A DNA stretch of 64,000 nucleotides from Microbacterium sp. LWH13-1.2. GTDB lineage: Bacteria > Actinomycetota > Actinomycetes > Actinomycetales > Microbacteriaceae. The notes beneath the pieces were generated by a model. That model searched no databases. It was not told the origin of the DNA and was given only the letters and a program-made list of their open reading frames with translations. Shown here piece by piece: positions 42,950 to 53,202 of this stretch (position 1 is the first letter of the stretch; the number at the start of each line of letters is the position of its first letter). The stretch spans positions 3,162,001 through 3,226,000 of the forward strand of contig NZ_CP151635.1 of the NCBI RefSeq assembly GCF_038397735.1. The letters run 5' to 3'. A program made the translations under genes and the position numbers.

Positions 42950-44491
42950 ATGACGACACCGATTCTGCAGATGCGGGAGATCGAGAAGAGCTTTCCCGGT
43001 GTGAAGGCGCTTCAGGGCGTCAGCCTCGACGTGAACCGCGGCGAGATCCTCGCGATCTGCGGCGAGAACGGTGCGGGCAAGTCCACCCTGATGAAGGTGC
43101 TCTCCGGTGTGTATCCGCACGGCACCTACGACGGCGAGATCGTCTACGAAGGCGAGGTGGCGGCCTTCGGCGCGATCAACGACTCCGAGCAGAAGGGAAT
43201 CGTGATCATCCATCAGGAGCTCGCGCTGATCCCCCATCTCAGCGTCGCCGAGAACATCTTCCTCGGCAATGAGCGCCGGGCGAAGAACGGTCTCATCGAC
43301 TGGGACCGCGCGAACGCCGAGGCATCCGCTCTGCTCGCGCAGGTGGGCCTGGATGAGAATCCGACGACTCCCGTCGCGCAACTCGGCGTCGGCAAACAGC
43401 AGCTCGTCGAGATCGCCAAGGCGCTGTCGAAGAACGTGCGCCTGCTGATCCTCGACGAGCCGACGGCGGCACTGAACGACACGGACTCCGCACACCTGCT
43501 CGATCTGCTGCGCCGCCTGCGCGACGACGGCATGACGTCGATCATCATCTCGCACAAGCTCAATGAGATCTCCGAGATCGCCGATCGAACCACCATCATC
43601 CGTGACGGTCGGTCGATCGAGACGCTCGACATGAAGGATCCCGCCTCGACGCAGGAGCGGATCATCCGCGGCATGGTCGGCCGCGACCTCGCCCACCGCT
43701 ACCCCGAGCGCACGCCGAACCTCGGCGAAGAGGTGCTGCGCATCGAGAACTGGTCGGTGAGCCATCCCACACAGCCAGGCAGGATCATGGTCGACGACGC
43801 CTCTCTGAACGTCAGGGCGGGTGAGGTCGTCGGCATCGCAGGCCTGATGGGCGCCGGACGCACGGAGCTCGCGATGAGCGTGTTCGGCCGCACCTACGGC
43901 CGCCACGCGCGCGGCAAGGTCTTCGTGCGCGGCAAAGAGGTCAACACGTCGACCACGAGCGCGGCGATCCGGGCCGGCATCGCGTACGCGACGGAGGATC
44001 GCAAGCGATTCGGCCTCAACCTCATCGATGACATCCGCCACAACATCACGATGGCCTCGTTGAGACTGATCAGCCCCGGCGGCTGGATCGACGCGAACCG
44101 CGAGCTGCAGGTCGCCGAGCAGTACCGCGCCGAACTCAACATCAAGACCCCCAGCGTTCTGCAGCTCGTCGGCAACCTCTCCGGAGGGAATCAGCAGAAG
44201 GTCGTGCTGAGCAAATGGATCCAGACCGCACCCGACGTCCTGATCCTGGACGAACCGACCCGCGGAATCGACGTGGGCGCCAAGTACGAGATCTATACGA
44301 TCATCAACCGCCTGGCTGCAGAGGGGAAGGCCGTGCTCGTGATCTCCTCGGAGCTCCCCGAGCTCCTCGGCATCTGCGACCGCATCTACACCCTGGCCTT
44401 CGGGAGGATCACCGGTGAACTCCCCGCCGCACAGGCCACCCAGGAGAACCTCATGCACCTCATGACCCTTGAAAGGACGGCCACGCGATGA
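42950..44491 (+). CDS. gguA: Monosaccharide ABC transporter ATP-binding protein (two NBDs)
   Basis: A 513-residue CUT2-type ATPase with two nucleotide-binding domains. First: Walker [10 protein letters not shown] (about 39-47), signature-like [10 protein letters not shown], Walker [12 protein letters not shown]. Second: degenerate Walker [11 protein letters not shown], signature LSGGNQQKV, Walker [15 protein letters not shown]. The degenerate second Walker A is normal for the family. It powers import with the gguB permease, whose ATG overlaps its stop. Confidence 0.92.
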   Translation: MTTPILQMREIEKSFPGVKALQGVSLDVNRGEILAICGENGAGKSTLMKVLSGVYPHGTYDGEIVYEGEVAAFGAINDSEQKGIVIIHQELALIPHLSVAENIFLGNERRAKNGLIDWDRANAEASALLAQVGLDENPTTPVAQLGVGKQQLVEIAKALSKNVRLLILDEPTAALNDTDSAHLLDLLRRLRDDGMTSIIISHKLNEISEIADRTTIIRDGRSIETLDMKDPASTQERIIRGMVGRDLAHRYPERTPNLGEEVLRIENWSVSHPTQPGRIMVDDASLNVRAGEVVGIAGLMGAGRTELAMSVFGRTYGRHARGKVFVRGKEVNTSTTSAAIRAGIAYATEDRKRFGLNLIDDIRHNITMASLRLISPGGWIDANRELQVAEQYRAELNIKTPSVLQLVGNLSGGNQQKVVLSKWIQTAPDVLILDEPTRGIDVGAKYEIYTIINRLAAEGKAVLVISSELPELLGICDRIYTLAFGRITGELPAAQATQENLMHLMTLERTATR

Positions 44492-45666
44492 CCGGCGTCA
44501 GCAACCTCTTCAGCCTCGCGACGCGGAACCTCCGCCAGAGCGGCATCCTGGTCGCCTTCATCGCGATCGTCGCGTTCTTCGCGATCTTGAACCCGACGTT
44601 CCTGTCGCCGGGCAACCTCACGAACATCGTGCTGCAGTACTCGTACATCCTGATCCTCGCGATCGGCATGGTGATCGTGATCATCGCCGGGCACATCGAC
44701 CTGTCGGTTGGCTCGGTGGTCGCGCTCACCGGCGCCACGGCCGCAGTGATCGTGATCCGCGGACAGCAGCCGTGGTGGGTGGGTGTGCTCGCCGCCATCG
44801 CCGTGGGGCTTCTCGTCGGCGCCTGGCAGGGATTCTGGGTCGCGTACGTCGGGATCCCGGCGTTCATCGTGACCTTGGCCGGCATGCTCCTGTTCCGCGG
44901 TCTCACCTTCATCGTGCTCAGCAACGTCTCGCTGTCGCCCTTCGGCGGCACCTACTACTCGATCGCGAACGGGTTCATAAACGGGCTGTTCGGCGGCTAC
45001 GGGGTCGACGTGTTCACGCTGGCGATCTTCGCGATCGGCGTCGTCGGCTACGCGGTCTGGCAGGTGCGAGGCCGACGCTCGAAACTCGCCCACCAGCAGT
45101 CGGTGGAGGCTTTGGGCTGGTTCGTGGCCAAGATCGCCATCATCGCCATCGTCGTGATGTGGTTCGGATACCAGCTCTCCATCAGTCGCGGCCTGCCGTT
45201 CGTGCTGATCATCCTGGCGGTGCTGATCATCGCGTACTCGGTGATCACCCAGAAGAGCGTCTTCGGCCGTCACGTGTACGCGATCGGCGGCAACCTGCAT
45301 GCAGCCCTCCTCAGCGGAGTCAACGTCCGCAGGGTCAACTTCTGGATCTTCGTGAACATGGGACTGCTCGCCGGCATCGCCGGCGTGGTCTTCTCCTCGC
45401 GCACGAACGGCGCGCAACCGGGCGCCGGCAACATGTTCGAGCTCGATGCGATCGCAGCCTGCTTCATCGGCGGCGCAGCTGTGACCGGCGGCATCGGCCG
45501 GGTCGGCGGCGCGATCGTCGGCGGACTGATCATGGCCGTCATGAGCAATGGCATGCAGTTGATGGGGCTCGACCAGGCCACCCAGCAGGTCGTCAAGGGT
45601 CTCGTCCTGCTGATCGCGGTCGCCTTCGACGTGTGGAACAAGCGTCGTGCCGGAGCCAGCCGTTGA
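44488..45666 (+). CDS. gguB: Monosaccharide ABC transporter permease
   Basis: A 392-residue CUT2 permease (branched-chain/ribose-type) with about 10 transmembrane helices. Conserved segments include [18 protein letters not shown] and [20 protein letters not shown]. It overlaps gguA by 4 bases (ATGA) and ends 37 bases before the ROK regulator. The length and extra central loop match GguB/MmsB-type permeases. Confidence 0.92.
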   Translation: MTGVSNLFSLATRNLRQSGILVAFIAIVAFFAILNPTFLSPGNLTNIVLQYSYILILAIGMVIVIIAGHIDLSVGSVVALTGATAAVIVIRGQQPWWVGVLAAIAVGLLVGAWQGFWVAYVGIPAFIVTLAGMLLFRGLTFIVLSNVSLSPFGGTYYSIANGFINGLFGGYGVDVFTLAIFAIGVVGYAVWQVRGRRSKLAHQQSVEALGWFVAKIAIIAIVVMWFGYQLSISRGLPFVLIILAVLIIAYSVITQKSVFGRHVYAIGGNLHAALLSGVNVRRVNFWIFVNMGLLAGIAGVVFSSRTNGAQPGAGNMFELDAIAACFIGGAAVTGGIGRVGGAIVGGLIMAVMSNGMQLMGLDQATQQVVKGLVLLIAVAFDVWNKRRAGASR

Positions 45667-45703
45667 CCGCGATGACAGCGACGACGCGCGATAAGCTCCC
45701 GCT

Positions 45704-46882
45704 ATGAGCAGATGGCCCGCGGGATCCCAGTCGGGGTTGCGCGAGGCCAACACGGCGAAGATCGTCGACGCGGTCAAACGCTTCGGCGGGCTCACCCAGG
45801 TCGAGCTCGCCGAAGCGACCAACCTCTCGACGGCGACCGTCTCTGCGATCGTCAAGGAGCTCGGCCTCTCCGGTCTCATCGAGACGCACCCGACCTCGCG
45901 CAGCGGCCGCCGAGCCCAGCTCGTCACGATCGCACGCAGAGCCGGACTCGTCGCGGCCGTGCAGATCGGCAGCCGCAGCATGAGGGTCCGCCTGTCGGAT
46001 GTGGGCCAGGATGTGCTCGCCGATCGGTCGATGCCGTTGCCCGTGGACCATGCGGAGGACACCGTCCTCGACCGCATCACCCTCCTGATCATCGACATGC
46101 TCGGGATGATCGCCGCAGACGCCGATGACCTGATCGGCGTCTGCATCGCCGTGCCTGCGCCGATCGACCCCGCAACGGGCCTGATCGCCTACCGCGGAGT
46201 GATGCGGCGATGGGAGGATCAACCGGTGGCCGAGGTCGTCCAGCAGCGCATCGGGTGCTCTGTCCTCGTCGAGAAGGATGCCAACCTCGCGGCCCTCGCG
46301 GAGGCCACACTGGGCACGGCGCGCGACGTGCAGGACAGCATCTTCGTGCACGCCTCCTATTCGGCGAGCGCCGGAATCGTGTTGAACTCGCAGATCTACC
46401 GCGGGCGCTCCGGCACCGCGGGCGAGATCGGTCATGTACAGGTGGACCCCGCCGGCTCGATATGCGCGTGCGGTCAGCGGGGCTGCCTGGAGACGGTCGT
46501 CGGCGCCGAGGCCATCACAGCGCCGCTGCGTGCGACGTTCGGCCAGGTGACCTTCAAGGACGTCATCGCCCGAGCTGCCGGTGGTGACCCCGGAAGCGCC
46601 AGGGTCGTCGCCGACGCAGCCACCGCCCTCGGACGAGTCGTGGCCGCCACCCAGCAGGCACTGGCAGCCGAGGTGATCACCGTCGGCGGCGAACTCACCG
46701 AAGCCGGGCCCATCTTCCTGCTCCCGTTCGCTGCGGCGGTCCGCGACAATGCCCCCGACCCGCGGATGCCGCGCCGCGACCCCGTGCCCTCCTCGTTCGG
46801 CAGGGACGCAGTGCTCGTGGGGGCCACCATCCACATCCTCCAGTCGACGGATCCGTCACAGCTGCTCGAGGACCGTTCGTGA
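45704..46882 (+). CDS. ROK-family repressor (XylR-like) with intact zinc motif
   Basis: A 392-residue ROK regulator: N-terminal HTH (GGLTQVELAEATNLSTATVS) and ASKHA domain with GEIGHVQVDPAG and the zinc motif CACGQRGCLE. It is likely to sense an imported monosaccharide and repress the cassette from the paired palindromes at 41511 and 41616. TAAGCT lies 6 bases before the ATG, so an internal leaderless promoter could keep basal repressor levels. The next ATPase gene overlaps its stop (GTGA). Confidence 0.9.
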   Translation: MSRWPAGSQSGLREANTAKIVDAVKRFGGLTQVELAEATNLSTATVSAIVKELGLSGLIETHPTSRSGRRAQLVTIARRAGLVAAVQIGSRSMRVRLSDVGQDVLADRSMPLPVDHAEDTVLDRITLLIIDMLGMIAADADDLIGVCIAVPAPIDPATGLIAYRGVMRRWEDQPVAEVVQQRIGCSVLVEKDANLAALAEATLGTARDVQDSIFVHASYSASAGIVLNSQIYRGRSGTAGEIGHVQVDPAGSICACGQRGCLETVVGAEAITAPLRATFGQVTFKDVIARAAGGDPGSARVVADAATALGRVVAATQQALAAEVITVGGELTEAGPIFLLPFAAAVRDNAPDPRMPRRDPVPSSFGRDAVLVGATIHILQSTDPSQLLEDRS

Positions 46883-47655
46883 ACATCACGGCGGCGCAGG
46901 CGGAACCGTTGCTGACCCTGAGAGGCATCTCCAAGAGATTCGGTGCGGTCGAGGCCCTCACCGAGGTGGACTTCACCGTCAACGCTCGGGAGGTGGTCGG
47001 CCTCATCGGTGACAACGCCGCCGGCAAGTCGACTCTCGCGAAGATCATCGCGGGAGCGCTGACACCCACTTCCGGGGAGATCCACCTCAACGGCGAACGC
47101 GTGGACATCTCGACCCCGGCCGAGGCCAACCGGCTGGGAATCGCGACCGTGTTCCAGGATCTGGCCGTGTGCGAGAACCTCGATGTCACCGCCAACGTGT
47201 TCCTCGGACGAGAGTTGAAGACTCCGAGCGGAATGCTCCGCGAAGGCGAGATGGAACAGGCGACCCGACAGGCGCTCAGCGACCTCGCCGCTCACATCCC
47301 CTCGATCCGCTCCCCCTTGAACACGCTCTCCGGCGGTCAGCGGCAGGCGGTGGCGATCGCCCGGACGCTCATCAGCCAGCCGCGCCTCGTCGTCCTCGAC
47401 GAACCCACGGCGTCGCTCAGCGTCGCTCAGACCGCTGACGTCCTCACGCACATCGAGCAGCTGCGCGAGCTCGGACTGGGCGTCGTGTTCATCAGCCACA
47501 ACATCGCCGATGTGCAGGCTGTCTCCGACCGGGTCGAGGTGCTCCGCCACGGACGCAACAACGGCTCCTTCGCAAGCCAGGACGCCGAGTACTCCGACCT
47601 CATCGCCGCGATCATCGGGACCTATCGCGGGCCGGCACCTGCACCGCAGCACTGA
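46879..47655 (+). CDS. Single-NBD sugar ABC ATP-binding protein (FrcA-like)
   Basis: A 258-residue ATPase of the sugar (CUT2/FrcA) type with one nucleotide-binding domain: Walker A GDNAAGKST, signature LSGGQRQAV, Walker B LVVLDEPTASL, H-loop VFISHN. The operon already has a two-domain ATPase, and no second permease is present, so its partner is unclear; it might work with gguB under some conditions or with a permease elsewhere. It is co-translated with the ROK regulator. Confidence 0.88.
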   Translation: MNITAAQAEPLLTLRGISKRFGAVEALTEVDFTVNAREVVGLIGDNAAGKSTLAKIIAGALTPTSGEIHLNGERVDISTPAEANRLGIATVFQDLAVCENLDVTANVFLGRELKTPSGMLREGEMEQATRQALSDLAAHIPSIRSPLNTLSGGQRQAVAIARTLISQPRLVVLDEPTASLSVAQTADVLTHIEQLRELGLGVVFISHNIADVQAVSDRVEVLRHGRNNGSFASQDAEYSDLIAAIIGTYRGPAPAPQH

Positions 47656-47679
47656 GCCCGCAGCGGGTCCCGGATCGAT

Positions 47680-47709
47680 GTCAAACCAGGATATCGAATC
47701 GATTCGGTT
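47680..47709 (+). repeat. Right copy of the 30-bp direct repeat bounding the sugar cassette
   Basis: Same orientation as 41441-41470, 29 of 30 bases identical, 6239 bases apart. It also lies 80 bases before the amino-acid permease start, so it may serve as a LacI-type operator. Confidence 0.85.
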
Positions 47710-47788
47710 AACTGCCATCCCCGATCGGCAAGTACGGTCGGAAGGATGCCGCAGCGGGTCGCGGCACGGAACACCGGAGGTTCGAGCG

Positions 47789-49249
47789 ATGACGACACAG
47801 AACACGGAAGGAACCGTCGGGGTGGGCGGAGCCGCCGACGGAGACGAGCAGCACCTGAAACGGGCGCTCAGCAACCGGCACATCCAGCTGCTCGCGATCG
47901 GCGGAGCGATCGGCACCGGCCTCTTCATGGGCAGCGGCAAGACGATCTCGGTCGCCGGCCCCTCGGTGATCTTCGTCTACATGATCATCGGCTTCATGCT
48001 CTTCTTCGTCATGCGGGCGATGGGCGAGCTGCTGCTGTCGAACCTGAAGTACAAGTCCTTCAGCGACTTCGCGAGCGATCTGCTCGGGCCCTGGGCGGGG
48101 TTCTTCACCGGCTGGACGTACTGGTTCTGCTGGGTCGTCACCGGAGTGGCCGACGTGATCGCGATCGCCGGCTACACCGACGCGCTCTTCCCCGGCATCC
48201 CGTTGTGGATCCCCGGGCTTCTCGTGATCGTCATCCTGCTCGCGCTGAACCTGCCCACGGTCGCCGCCTTCGGCGAGATGGAGTTCTGGTTCGCGCTCAT
48301 CAAGATCATCGCGATCGTGGCGCTCATCGTCACGGGCCTCGTGATGATCTTCACGGGCTTCCAGCACGACGCGGGCACCGCCAGCTTCTCGAACCTGTGG
48401 TCGCACGGCGGCATGTTCCCGCACGGCTTCATGGGCTTCGTGGCCGGCTTCCAGATCGCCGTCTTCGCGTTCGTGGGCGTCGAGCTCGTCGGCACCGCCG
48501 CCGCCGAGACCAAGGATCCCGAGAAGAACCTGCCCAAGGCGATCAACGCGATCCCGATCCGCATCCTGCTCTTCTACGTCGGTGCGCTCGTGATCCTCAT
48601 GGCGGTCACCCCGTGGACCGAGTACGTCGCCGGCGAGAGCCCCTTCATCGCGATGTTCGCCCTCGCGGGTCTCGGCATCGCGGCCACAGTCGTCAACCTC
48701 GTCGTGCTGACCTCGGCGATGTCGAGCGCGAACTCGGGCATCTACTCGACCTCGCGCATGGTGTTCGGCCTCGCACAGGACGGCGACGCCCCGCGCATCT
48801 TCGGCCGCCTGTCGAAGCGCCGCGTGCCGCAGAACGCGCTGTTCCTGTCGTGCATCCTGCTGCTCTCGGGCGTCGTGCTGCTCTACGCGGGCGAGGACAT
48901 CGGCACGGCGTTCGACATGGTCACGACGGTCTCGGCCGTGTGCTTCATGTTCGTCTGGACGATCTTCCTCTGCAGCTACCTCGTCTACCGTCGCCGGCGC
49001 CCCGAGAAGGTCGCGGCCTCGACGTTCCGGATGCCGGGCGGCATCGTCATGGTCTACGTGGTGCTCGCGTTCTTCGTGTTCATCGTGTGGGCGCTCACGA
49101 CCCAGCCCGACACCCTGACCGCCCTGCTGGTGACGCCGATCTGGTTCGTGCTGCTGCTCGTGGCGTGGATGTTCGTGCGCAGGTCGCAGAACCATCTGAC
49201 GCGGCATGCGAAGCACATCGCGTACCTGCGCGACGACTCGGCGGAGTAG
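47789..49249 (+). CDS. Amino-acid permease (CycA/APC family)
   Basis: A 486-residue APC transporter with 12 helices. The first-helix motif IGGAIGTGLFMGSG and GGFAxxSE-equivalent regions resemble CycA (D-serine/D-alanine/glycine). Charged N- and C-tails are cytoplasmic. GGAGG lies 8 bases before the ATG. It ends just before a clear hairpin terminator. Exact substrate within the family is not certain. Confidence 0.9.
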   Translation: MTTQNTEGTVGVGGAADGDEQHLKRALSNRHIQLLAIGGAIGTGLFMGSGKTISVAGPSVIFVYMIIGFMLFFVMRAMGELLLSNLKYKSFSDFASDLLGPWAGFFTGWTYWFCWVVTGVADVIAIAGYTDALFPGIPLWIPGLLVIVILLALNLPTVAAFGEMEFWFALIKIIAIVALIVTGLVMIFTGFQHDAGTASFSNLWSHGGMFPHGFMGFVAGFQIAVFAFVGVELVGTAAAETKDPEKNLPKAINAIPIRILLFYVGALVILMAVTPWTEYVAGESPFIAMFALAGLGIAATVVNLVVLTSAMSSANSGIYSTSRMVFGLAQDGDAPRIFGRLSKRRVPQNALFLSCILLLSGVVLLYAGEDIGTAFDMVTTVSAVCFMFVWTIFLCSYLVYRRRRPEKVAASTFRMPGGIVMVYVVLAFFVFIVWALTTQPDTLTALLVTPIWFVLLLVAWMFVRRSQNHLTRHAKHIAYLRDDSAE

Positions 49250-49268
49250 TCGCCGGCGGAACGGCAGA

Positions 49269-49305
49269 TGCCTGTGGGAGGTTCCGGCAGGGCCTCCCAC
49301 AGGCA
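49269..49305. terminator. Hairpin terminator after the amino-acid permease
   Basis: Perfect 13-base arms (49269-49281 / 49293-49305) with an 11-base loop, 20 bases after the stop codon. Confidence 0.75.
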
Positions 49306-49332
49306 CGCGAGCGGGCGTAGCGTCGGCCCTGA

Positions 49333-50334
<1,002 letters not shown>

Positions 50335-50365
50335 GCAGGCGCCGACGCTGGGTAGTCTGAGGCGG

Positions 50366-51019
50366 ATGACTCCGCCCCGCAGCTACCCGGCGACGATCGC
50401 CGCGCCCGTGGAGCACGAGCTCGTCATCAAGAAGTCCCGCTTCATCGCGACCGTCGAGCCGGTCGGCTCGGTCGAGGAGGCGGATGCCGTGATCGCGCGC
50501 CTCCGCAAGCAGTGGTGGGATGCCCGACACAACTGCACCGCGATGGTGACCGGTCTGCTCGGAGATCAGGCGCGGTCATCCGACGACGGCGAGCCCTCGG
50601 GAACAGCCGGCGTGCCCATGCTCGAGGTGCTGCGCCGCCGCGAGCTGACGGACGTCGTCGCCGTGGTCACCCGCTACTTCGGCGGGGTGAAGCTCGGCGC
50701 CGGCGGGTTGGTGCGGGCGTACTCCTCGGCGGTCTCGGAGGCCCTGGACCTGGTGACGCTCGTACGGCGGCAGTCGCTCACCCGGATCACGATGGACGTC
50801 GCCCATGCCGACGCCGGGCGCTTCGACAACCTGCTGCGCGACTGGGTCCTGCATCACGGCGCGACGCTCGGCGAACCTCGCTACGGTGCGCTGGCGACGC
50901 TCGAGGCCTGGGTTCCGGCAGACGAGCTCGACAGGCTCGCGGACGACATCGCGGCGGCCTCCGCCGGAGCCGTCGTGCCGGTGATCGGCGGCGAGCGCAT
51001 CGTCGACGTGCCTGACTGA
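50366..51019 (+). CDS. YigZ/IMPACT-family protein
   Basis: A 217-residue UPF0029 protein. The signature SSDDGEPSGTAG, followed by VVAVVTRYFGGVKLGAGGLV, is intact; the C-terminus has the short ferredoxin-like domain. Eukaryotic IMPACT regulates translation; bacterial roles are unclear. TAGTCT lies 7 bases upstream of the ATG, consistent with a leaderless mRNA. Confidence 0.9.
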   Translation: MTPPRSYPATIAAPVEHELVIKKSRFIATVEPVGSVEEADAVIARLRKQWWDARHNCTAMVTGLLGDQARSSDDGEPSGTAGVPMLEVLRRRELTDVVAVVTRYFGGVKLGAGGLVRAYSSAVSEALDLVTLVRRQSLTRITMDVAHADAGRFDNLLRDWVLHHGATLGEPRYGALATLEAWVPADELDRLADDIAAASAGAVVPVIGGERIVDVPD

Positions 51020-51109
51020 CCCTGACAGCCCACGGCTGAGTCGGACCGCCACGGCTGATCCACAACAGCAGCCGGATATTCTGGATGCCGCGATCTCGGA
51101 AGGAGAGCG

Positions 51110-52039
51110 ATGTTCGACAGCCCGCTCTCGGCCTCTGCGTACGAGATCCTCGGCGTGGACCCGTCGGTCGACGATGTCGAGCTGCGGCGCGCCTACCGGC
51201 TCCGCCTGCGTGAGTCGCACCCCGACACCGGAGGCGACGCCGCCGTGTTCATCCAGGTGCAGCGCGCGTGGGAGCTCGTCGGCACCGCCGAGAGCCGCGC
51301 CGCCTACGATCGCCGCAGCGGCACGCACCCCGGCATGCCGTCGGAGCCGGAGTGGACCGGATGGCGTCCGCAGTCCGCCACCCGCACCGACACACGCCCC
51401 CGGGCACGCTCGTACGGCCATCCGGGCGGCTGGCGACGCGAGCGCTACCTCTCGCTGATTCGCGAGTGGGCGGGGCGGGGCGTCGAGGTTCCCGATCCGT
51501 ACGACCCCGCGCTCGTGCGCTCGGCACCGCGAGACCTGCGACGGCTGCTCGCCGATGCGCTGGCCGAGGAGGCGACCGCCCGCACGGTGAGCGCTCTCGG
51601 CATGGGCTTCACCGTCTGGCACGACGTCGCCACGGGTGCGGATGCCGACGACAAGCTCGACCACGTGGTGCTCAGCCCGTCGGGCCTGTACGGCGTGATG
51701 TCGGAGGACTTCGGCGGGGTCGTCGGGTTCCGACGCGGTGAGATCACCGGGCCGAGCCTCGGCACCCGCGCGCCCGTCACCGCCGCCCTCGCTCGCATGC
51801 GCACGGTCGCCAAGGCCGCGCGCGTGAAATTCGGCGGAGTGATCATCGTGCTCCCCGACGACGACCTGGCGCAGGCCGTCACCCCCCTCGGCAGCAGCCG
51901 TGGGGTGCCGGTCGTCGTCGTGCGGCGCAGTGCGCTCTCGATGGTGCTGCGCCAGGGAGTCCCCGGCGCGCGTGCGATCGGCGGCAACGAGCTGTTCGAC
52001 GTGCGCACACGACTGCAGCAGACCGTCACGTTCGTCTGA
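51110..52039 (+). CDS. J-domain protein with NERD-like C-terminal region
   Basis: A 309-residue protein. Residues 8-70 form a J domain with HPD at 37-39 (ESHPDTGGD), which would stimulate a DnaK ATPase. Residues 70-115 are a polar linker. From about 150 the sequence DDKLDHVVLSPSGLYGVMSEDFGG resembles the NERD (nuclease-related) core DHVVVxPxG, with a late VPVVVV strand. The zinc-finger and G/F domains of true DnaJ are missing. A fusion of J domain to a nuclease-like fold would couple chaperone recruitment to nucleic-acid work; that is inference. Confidence 0.75.
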   Translation: MFDSPLSASAYEILGVDPSVDDVELRRAYRLRLRESHPDTGGDAAVFIQVQRAWELVGTAESRAAYDRRSGTHPGMPSEPEWTGWRPQSATRTDTRPRARSYGHPGGWRRERYLSLIREWAGRGVEVPDPYDPALVRSAPRDLRRLLADALAEEATARTVSALGMGFTVWHDVATGADADDKLDHVVLSPSGLYGVMSEDFGGVVGFRRGEITGPSLGTRAPVTAALARMRTVAKAARVKFGGVIIVLPDDDLAQAVTPLGSSRGVPVVVVRRSALSMVLRQGVPGARAIGGNELFDVRTRLQQTVTFV

Positions 52040-52096
52040 GAGATCCGCGCCGGACAGGGACTCCCGGCCCGGGGTCGACCGGAGTAGCCTGCACGG

Positions 52097-53053
52097 ATGA
52101 CGACGACCGAGGCGACGATGTCGTGGCTGCTGGATGCTGATCCGGCCGTGCGCTGGCAGGTGGAACGCGACCTGCTCGGCGCCGAGGATGCCGTGTGGCA
52201 GGCGACGCGCAGCCGAGTCGCCACGGAGGGATTCGGGGCCGCGCTCCTCGCCGCTCAGGACGCGGACGGACGCTGGGCCGGTGGCGCGCACTTCCCCGGC
52301 GGCTTCTTCGAGTCCGACGAGGCCGAGCAGCCCGGACAACCGTGGACGGCCACGAGCTGGTCGCTGAATCAGCTGCGGGAGTGGGGCGTCCCCGCGCAGG
52401 CTCTCGGCGACACGGCTGAGCGCCTCGAACGCAACTGCTGCTGGGAGTACGACGACATGCCCTTCTGGGGCGGCGAGGTCGACGTGTGCATCAACGCGTT
52501 CACCCTCGCGAACGGGGCATGGCTCGGAGCCGACGTCTCGCGACTCGTGCGCTGGTTCCCCGAGCACCGACTCGACGACGGGGGCTGGAACTGCGAGGCC
52601 GAAGAGGGAGACTCGGTGCGATCGTCGTTCCATTCGACGCTCAATGCACTGCGCGGGATGCTCTTCTACGAGCAGTCGACCGGCGACACATCGCTGCGGT
52701 CCACCCGGCACGCCGGCGAGGAGTACCTCCTGCGGCGGCAGCTGGTGTTCCGCGCCTCCACCGGAGAGCTCGTCGATGGGTTCGTGACCCACTTCGTCTA
52801 CCCGAGCAGGTATCGGTACAGCGCTCTGACGGCGCTCGATTACTTCCGCGACGCGTCACGCACCGACGGAACGGCTCCCGACCCGCGGATCGAGCCCGCC
52901 GTCGAGCTCGTGCGCGCGGCGCGCCAGGCAGACGGGACCTGGCTCCAGGGCCCGCCGCTGCCGGGACGGACCTGGTTCCCCGTCGATGTCGCCGAGGGCG
53001 ACCCGTCGCGCTGGCTCACTCTGATCGGCACGCGAGTCCTCGACTGGGCCTAA
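52097..53053 (+). CDS. Alpha-toroid (squalene-cyclase-like) protein of unknown function
   Basis: A 318-residue protein with repeated Trp/Gly-rich helical motifs (DADGRWAGGAHFPGG, DDGGWNCEAEEGDSVRSSFHST, ADGTWLQGPP) like the QW repeats of prenyltransferase/squalene-cyclase toroids, but without DxDD or DCTAE catalytic motifs. TAGCCT lies 6 bases before the ATG, another leaderless candidate. Function unknown. Confidence 0.75.
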   Translation: MTTTEATMSWLLDADPAVRWQVERDLLGAEDAVWQATRSRVATEGFGAALLAAQDADGRWAGGAHFPGGFFESDEAEQPGQPWTATSWSLNQLREWGVPAQALGDTAERLERNCCWEYDDMPFWGGEVDVCINAFTLANGAWLGADVSRLVRWFPEHRLDDGGWNCEAEEGDSVRSSFHSTLNALRGMLFYEQSTGDTSLRSTRHAGEEYLLRRQLVFRASTGELVDGFVTHFVYPSRYRYSALTALDYFRDASRTDGTAPDPRIEPAVELVRAARQADGTWLQGPPLPGRTWFPVDVAEGDPSRWLTLIGTRVLDWA

Positions 53054-53107
53054 GGACGCGCCTTCTCCGACGCGTGATCCATCACCCGGACGTGACGGCT
53101 CGCCCTT

Positions 53108-53170
53108 CTTTCGAATCGCGCACCTTGCAACTGACGGGGATGCGTTCTTGCAAAATGCGCGATTCGAAAG
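53108..53170. repeat. 63-base extended inverted repeat before the histidine phosphatase
   Basis: Arms 53108-53130 and 53148-53170 match at 21 of 23 positions; the outer 15 bases are perfect. Each arm ends in TTGCAA, and the loop is 17 bases. It lies between two + strand genes; the right arm would cover the -35 region of the phosphatase. Either operator, terminator or small element. Confidence 0.75.
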
Positions 53171-53202
53171 TCTGGAGACCTGGCGCGGGCTACGGTTGCG
53201 AT

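Noticed and set aside
50576-52792. 738-codon antisense frame over yigZ, the J-domain gene and the toroid gene
   Set aside because: Same shadow pattern; the opposite strand carries clear family motifs.
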